A DNA stretch of 10,226 nt from Bacillota bacterium (GTDB taxonomy: Bacteria; Bacillota_A; Clostridia; Peptostreptococcales; Anaerovoracaceae). This document shows, in pieces, positions 8,963 through 10,226 of the stretch. The notes below the pieces were generated by a model. The model saw only the letters and a program-made list of their open reading frames with translations, did not search any database and had not been told where the DNA came from. The stretch lies in contig JAFYLX010000114.1 in NCBI GenBank assembly GCA_017556895.1, forward strand, positions 1 to 10,226, read 5' to 3'. How positions within the stretch are numbered: position 1 is the stretch's first letter; each line of letters opens with the position of its first letter. The position numbers were made by a program, and so were the translations under genes.

Positions 8963-9055
8963 TTTTTCTCCTATAGGCTAGTGTTTCTCGATGACAGGAG
9001 AACTATTCACAGTTTTTCTCCTAGACTTTCATACAAACCATTTATAAGACTTTCA
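8963..9055. repeat. Short direct and inverted repeats in the gpr-rpsT divergent region
   Basis: TTTTTCTCCTA occurs at 8963-8973 and 9013-9023 (50 apart). AGACTTTCA occurs at 9023-9031 and 9047-9055 (24 apart). CCTATAGG at 8970-8977 is a palindrome. Read on the minus strand, the first pair gives TAGGAGAAAAA twice, with a TTCTCC between them that could pair with either copy. The role is unknown. Confidence 0.6.
8979..9008 (-). promoter_or_regulatory. Possible forespore (sigma-G/F-like) promoter of gpr
   Basis: On the minus strand GAATA (9008-9004), 18 bases, AACACTA (8985-8979) resembles the sigma-G pattern (GHATR and CATNNTA, spacing 17-18); the -10 matches at five of seven places. No good sigma-A promoter is seen upstream of gpr, and in B. 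subtilis gpr is forespore-expressed. The match is weak and rests partly on expectation. Confidence 0.3.
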
Positions 9056-9074
9056 ACAAAAATCAAAAAACTCC

Positions 9075-9103
9075 TTGCAATTTCAACGGTCTTCATATAT
9101 AAT
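9075..9103 (+). promoter_or_regulatory. Predicted sigma-A promoter of rpsT
   Basis: TTGCAA (9075-9080), 17 bases, TATAAT (9098-9103) has a perfect -10 and ideal spacing. Transcription would start near 9110, leaving a 5' leader of about 46 bases before rpsT. Confidence 0.88.
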
Positions 9104-9155
9104 ACCTGTTGCGAATTTATAGCAAAAATTTAAAGAATAGTGGGGTAAAAAAATT

Positions 9156-9428
9156 ATGGCAAACATTAAATCCGCAAAGAAAAGAATCAGAGTTATCGAC
9201 AAGAAGACTGCAAGAAACAGAAGAATTAAGAACCATCTTAAGGCTGTTTTAAAGAACTTCGAAGCTGCTATGGCTGAAGGCAACGTAGAATTAGCTAAAG
9301 AAAAGTTAGCTCTTGCAGAAAAGAAGTTAATGCAGGCTGCTGCTAAGGGAACTATCTCCAAGCAGGCTGCTTCCAGAAAAGTTTCCAGATTAACTAGAAG
9401 ATTCAACGCAGCTAACGCTGCAAAATAA
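9156..9428 (+). CDS. rpsT: 30S ribosomal protein S20
   Basis: S20 binds 16S rRNA early in assembly of the small subunit. The 90 residues start MANIKSAKKRIRVIDKKTAR, the family pattern, and are rich in Lys, Arg and Ala with two or three long helices, ending RRFNAANAAK. Length is standard. Unlike its neighbours it lacks a normal AGGAGG: the only G-rich stretch upstream is GTGGGG with GGGG at 9142-9145, ten bases before the ATG, followed by an A/T run. The leader also has TTGC and GCAA (about 9109-9125) able to form a small hairpin. It is transcribed away from gpr, as in B. subtilis, with its own promoter and terminator, so it is a single-gene unit. The E. coli homologue is translationally autoregulated; whether this one is cannot be seen. 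Confidence 0.97.
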   Translation: MANIKSAKKRIRVIDKKTARNRRIKNHLKAVLKNFEAAMAEGNVELAKEKLALAEKKLMQAAAKGTISKQAASRKVSRLTRRFNAANAAK

Positions 9429-9447
9429 GTCTCACCCGTCCCCACCC

Positions 9448-9466
9448 GTGCATAAGTTAAATGCAC
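9448..9466 (+). other. Hairpin in the rpsT 3' region
   Basis: GTGCAT (9448-9453), a 7-base loop and ATGCAC (9461-9466) form a perfect 6-bp stem between rpsT and its terminator. It is preceded by two copies of ACCCGT (9434-9439 and 9445-9450). No T run follows, so it is not itself a terminator; it might protect or process the 3' end. Confidence 0.5.
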
Positions 9467-9479
9467 AGCGAAGAGCGCG

Positions 9480-9518
9480 AAAACCCCGGATGTGTCTCCC
9501 GGGGTTTTATCTTTTTTT
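9480..9518 (+). terminator. Intrinsic terminator of rpsT
   Basis: AAAACCCCGG (9480-9489), a 9-base loop and CCGGGGTTTT (9499-9508) make a perfect 10-bp stem, followed by AT, C and T7 (9512-9518). It lies 52 bases after the rpsT stop and separates rpsT from pckG. Confidence 0.95.
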
Positions 9519-9555
9519 GAAAAGTTCGAAAATTGAAATCATTAGGCTTTTGTGC

Positions 9556-9584
9556 TTGATAATGCCAAACCCTAGTGTTAAAAT
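9556..9584 (+). promoter_or_regulatory. Predicted sigma-A promoter of the PEP carboxykinase gene
   Basis: TTGATA (9556-9561), 17 bases, TAAAAT (9579-9584) is a good vegetative promoter with ideal spacing. Transcription would start near 9591, giving a leader of about 84 bases. Confidence 0.75.
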
Positions 9585-9646
9585 ATGGTTAGGGATGCGA
9601 CTTGCATGCCTTATTACTTATGTTTAAATTTTTATAACAAGTTATA
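9570..9646. promoter_or_regulatory. Inverted repeats at the pckG promoter and leader (possible operators)
   Basis: CCCTA (9570-9574) and TAGGG (9590-9594) flank the -10 and the start point. Further down, TATAAC-AA-GTTATA (9633-9646) is a 14-base near-palindrome within the leader. Either could bind a regulator. I recognise neither, and I see no catabolite-response (cre) match. Confidence 0.35.
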
Positions 9647-9674
9647 TCTTAAAAATCGGCAGAGAGGAAGAGAA

Positions 9675-10226
9675 ATGATCGAGATTAAGAATACTAATGT
9701 ACTTGAGTGGGTAAAGGAATGTGCTGAACTTACAAATCCAGACAGCATCATGTGGATTGATGGTTCAGAAGAGCAGCTAGAAGCACTAAGAGCAGAAGCT
9801 TGTGCTACAGGCGAAATGATTAAGCTAAATCAGGAAAAGCTGCCTGGTTGCTATTACTACAGAACTCACCCAAGAGACGTTGCAAGAGACGAAAAGAGAA
9901 CAGTAATCTGTACACGCAGAAAAGAAGATGCTGGTCCTACAAACAACTGGGTAGACCCTCAGGAAATGTATGACAAGATGGGCAAGCTGTTTGATGGCTC
10001 CATGAAGGGAAGAAAGATGTACGTAATTCCTTTCTCCATGGGTATTGTTGGTACAGATTTCTCTAAAATCGGTATTGAAATTACAGACTCCATCTACGTT
10101 GTTCTGTCCATGGCAATCATGACACGTGTTGGAAAAGAAGTCATCGACGCATTAAATGCTGGCGCGGACTTCACAAAGTGTCTGCATTCCAAGGCTGATA
10201 TCAACGAACAGGAAAAATATATTGCA
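9675..10226 (+). CDS. pckG: Phosphoenolpyruvate carboxykinase (GTP), N-terminal 184 residues only
   Basis: This enzyme interconverts oxaloacetate + GTP with PEP + GDP + CO2; in anaerobes it may run either way (gluconeogenic or CO2-fixing), which the sequence cannot decide. Family marks are the MWIDGSEEQ segment near residue 26, THPRDVARDEKRTVI (about 64-78), and MKGRKMYVIPFSMGIVGTDF (about 110-129) followed by SKIGIEITDS, all shared with GTP-type PEPCK and absent from the ATP type. About 184 of roughly 600 residues are present; the kinase-1 P-loop and catalytic region lie beyond the right edge, and the frame is open to the last base. The ATG follows GAGGAAG (9664-9670). It is preceded by its own promoter and the rpsT terminator, so it is transcribed independently. 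Confidence 0.95.
   Translation, partial: MIEIKNTNVLEWVKECAELTNPDSIMWIDGSEEQLEALRAEACATGEMIKLNQEKLPGCYYYRTHPRDVARDEKRTVICTRRKEDAGPTNNWVDPQEMYDKMGKLFDGSMKGRKMYVIPFSMGIVGTDFSKIGIEITDSIYVVLSMAIMTRVGKEVIDALNAGADFTKCLHSKADINEQEKYIA

Noticed and set aside
9083..9466. 127-codon open frame on the minus strand across rpsT
   Set aside because: It is an antisense shadow of the Lys/Ala-rich S20 gene, covers the rpsT promoter region, and resembles no protein I know.

Overview
The window is a stretch of chromosome from a Gram-positive, endospore-forming bacterium, most likely a clostridial Firmicute. Three things point there. Two genes are sporulation or germination specific (spoIIP, gpr). A perfect CIRCE operator precedes hrcA-grpE-dnaK. 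The DnaK N-terminus lacks the insertion typical of Gram-negative DnaK. Codon use is A/T-leaning and rich in AGA, and most genes have strong AGGAGG-like ribosome binding sites. I cannot name the genus; a GTP-type PEP carboxykinase would fit a clostridial anaerobe.

Layout, left to right. Positions 1-2103 hold the class I heat-shock operon on the minus strand: promoter, CIRCE, hrcA, grpE, dnaK (cut by the window edge). Positions 2104-2387 are intergenic, with a possible structured element (2206-2310) and one or two terminators that end the next unit. Positions 2388-6994 are a minus-strand unit lepA-hemW-glpK, with a good vegetative-type promoter just before lepA. Positions 6969-8920 are a minus-strand sporulation unit gpr-spoIIP-small membrane protein (53 aa, a likely YqxA counterpart). 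Positions 8921-9155 form a divergent intergenic region. Then come rpsT (ribosomal protein S20) on the plus strand with its own promoter and terminator, and the start of a GTP-dependent PEP carboxykinase gene with its own promoter.

The order rpsT / gpr-spoIIP-yqxA-lepA-hemW-hrcA-grpE-dnaK is a recognised conserved Firmicute neighbourhood (as in Bacillus subtilis). Two things differ here: glpK is placed between hemW and hrcA, and pckG lies beyond rpsT. The genes serve several roles: protein folding and its repression circuit, translation (LepA, S20), haem-related radical-SAM chemistry (HemW), glycerol entry into metabolism (GlpK), C3/C4 carbon metabolism (PEPCK), engulfment (SpoIIP) and spore protein breakdown at germination (GPR).

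I found no mobile element, CRISPR array, tRNA, rRNA or clear new system. The points most worth a second look are the 105-base element at 2206-2310, the 53-residue membrane protein, the lepA promoter built over that gene's stop codon, a GlpK lacking the PTS-phosphorylated histidine, and the repeat-rich region upstream of gpr.
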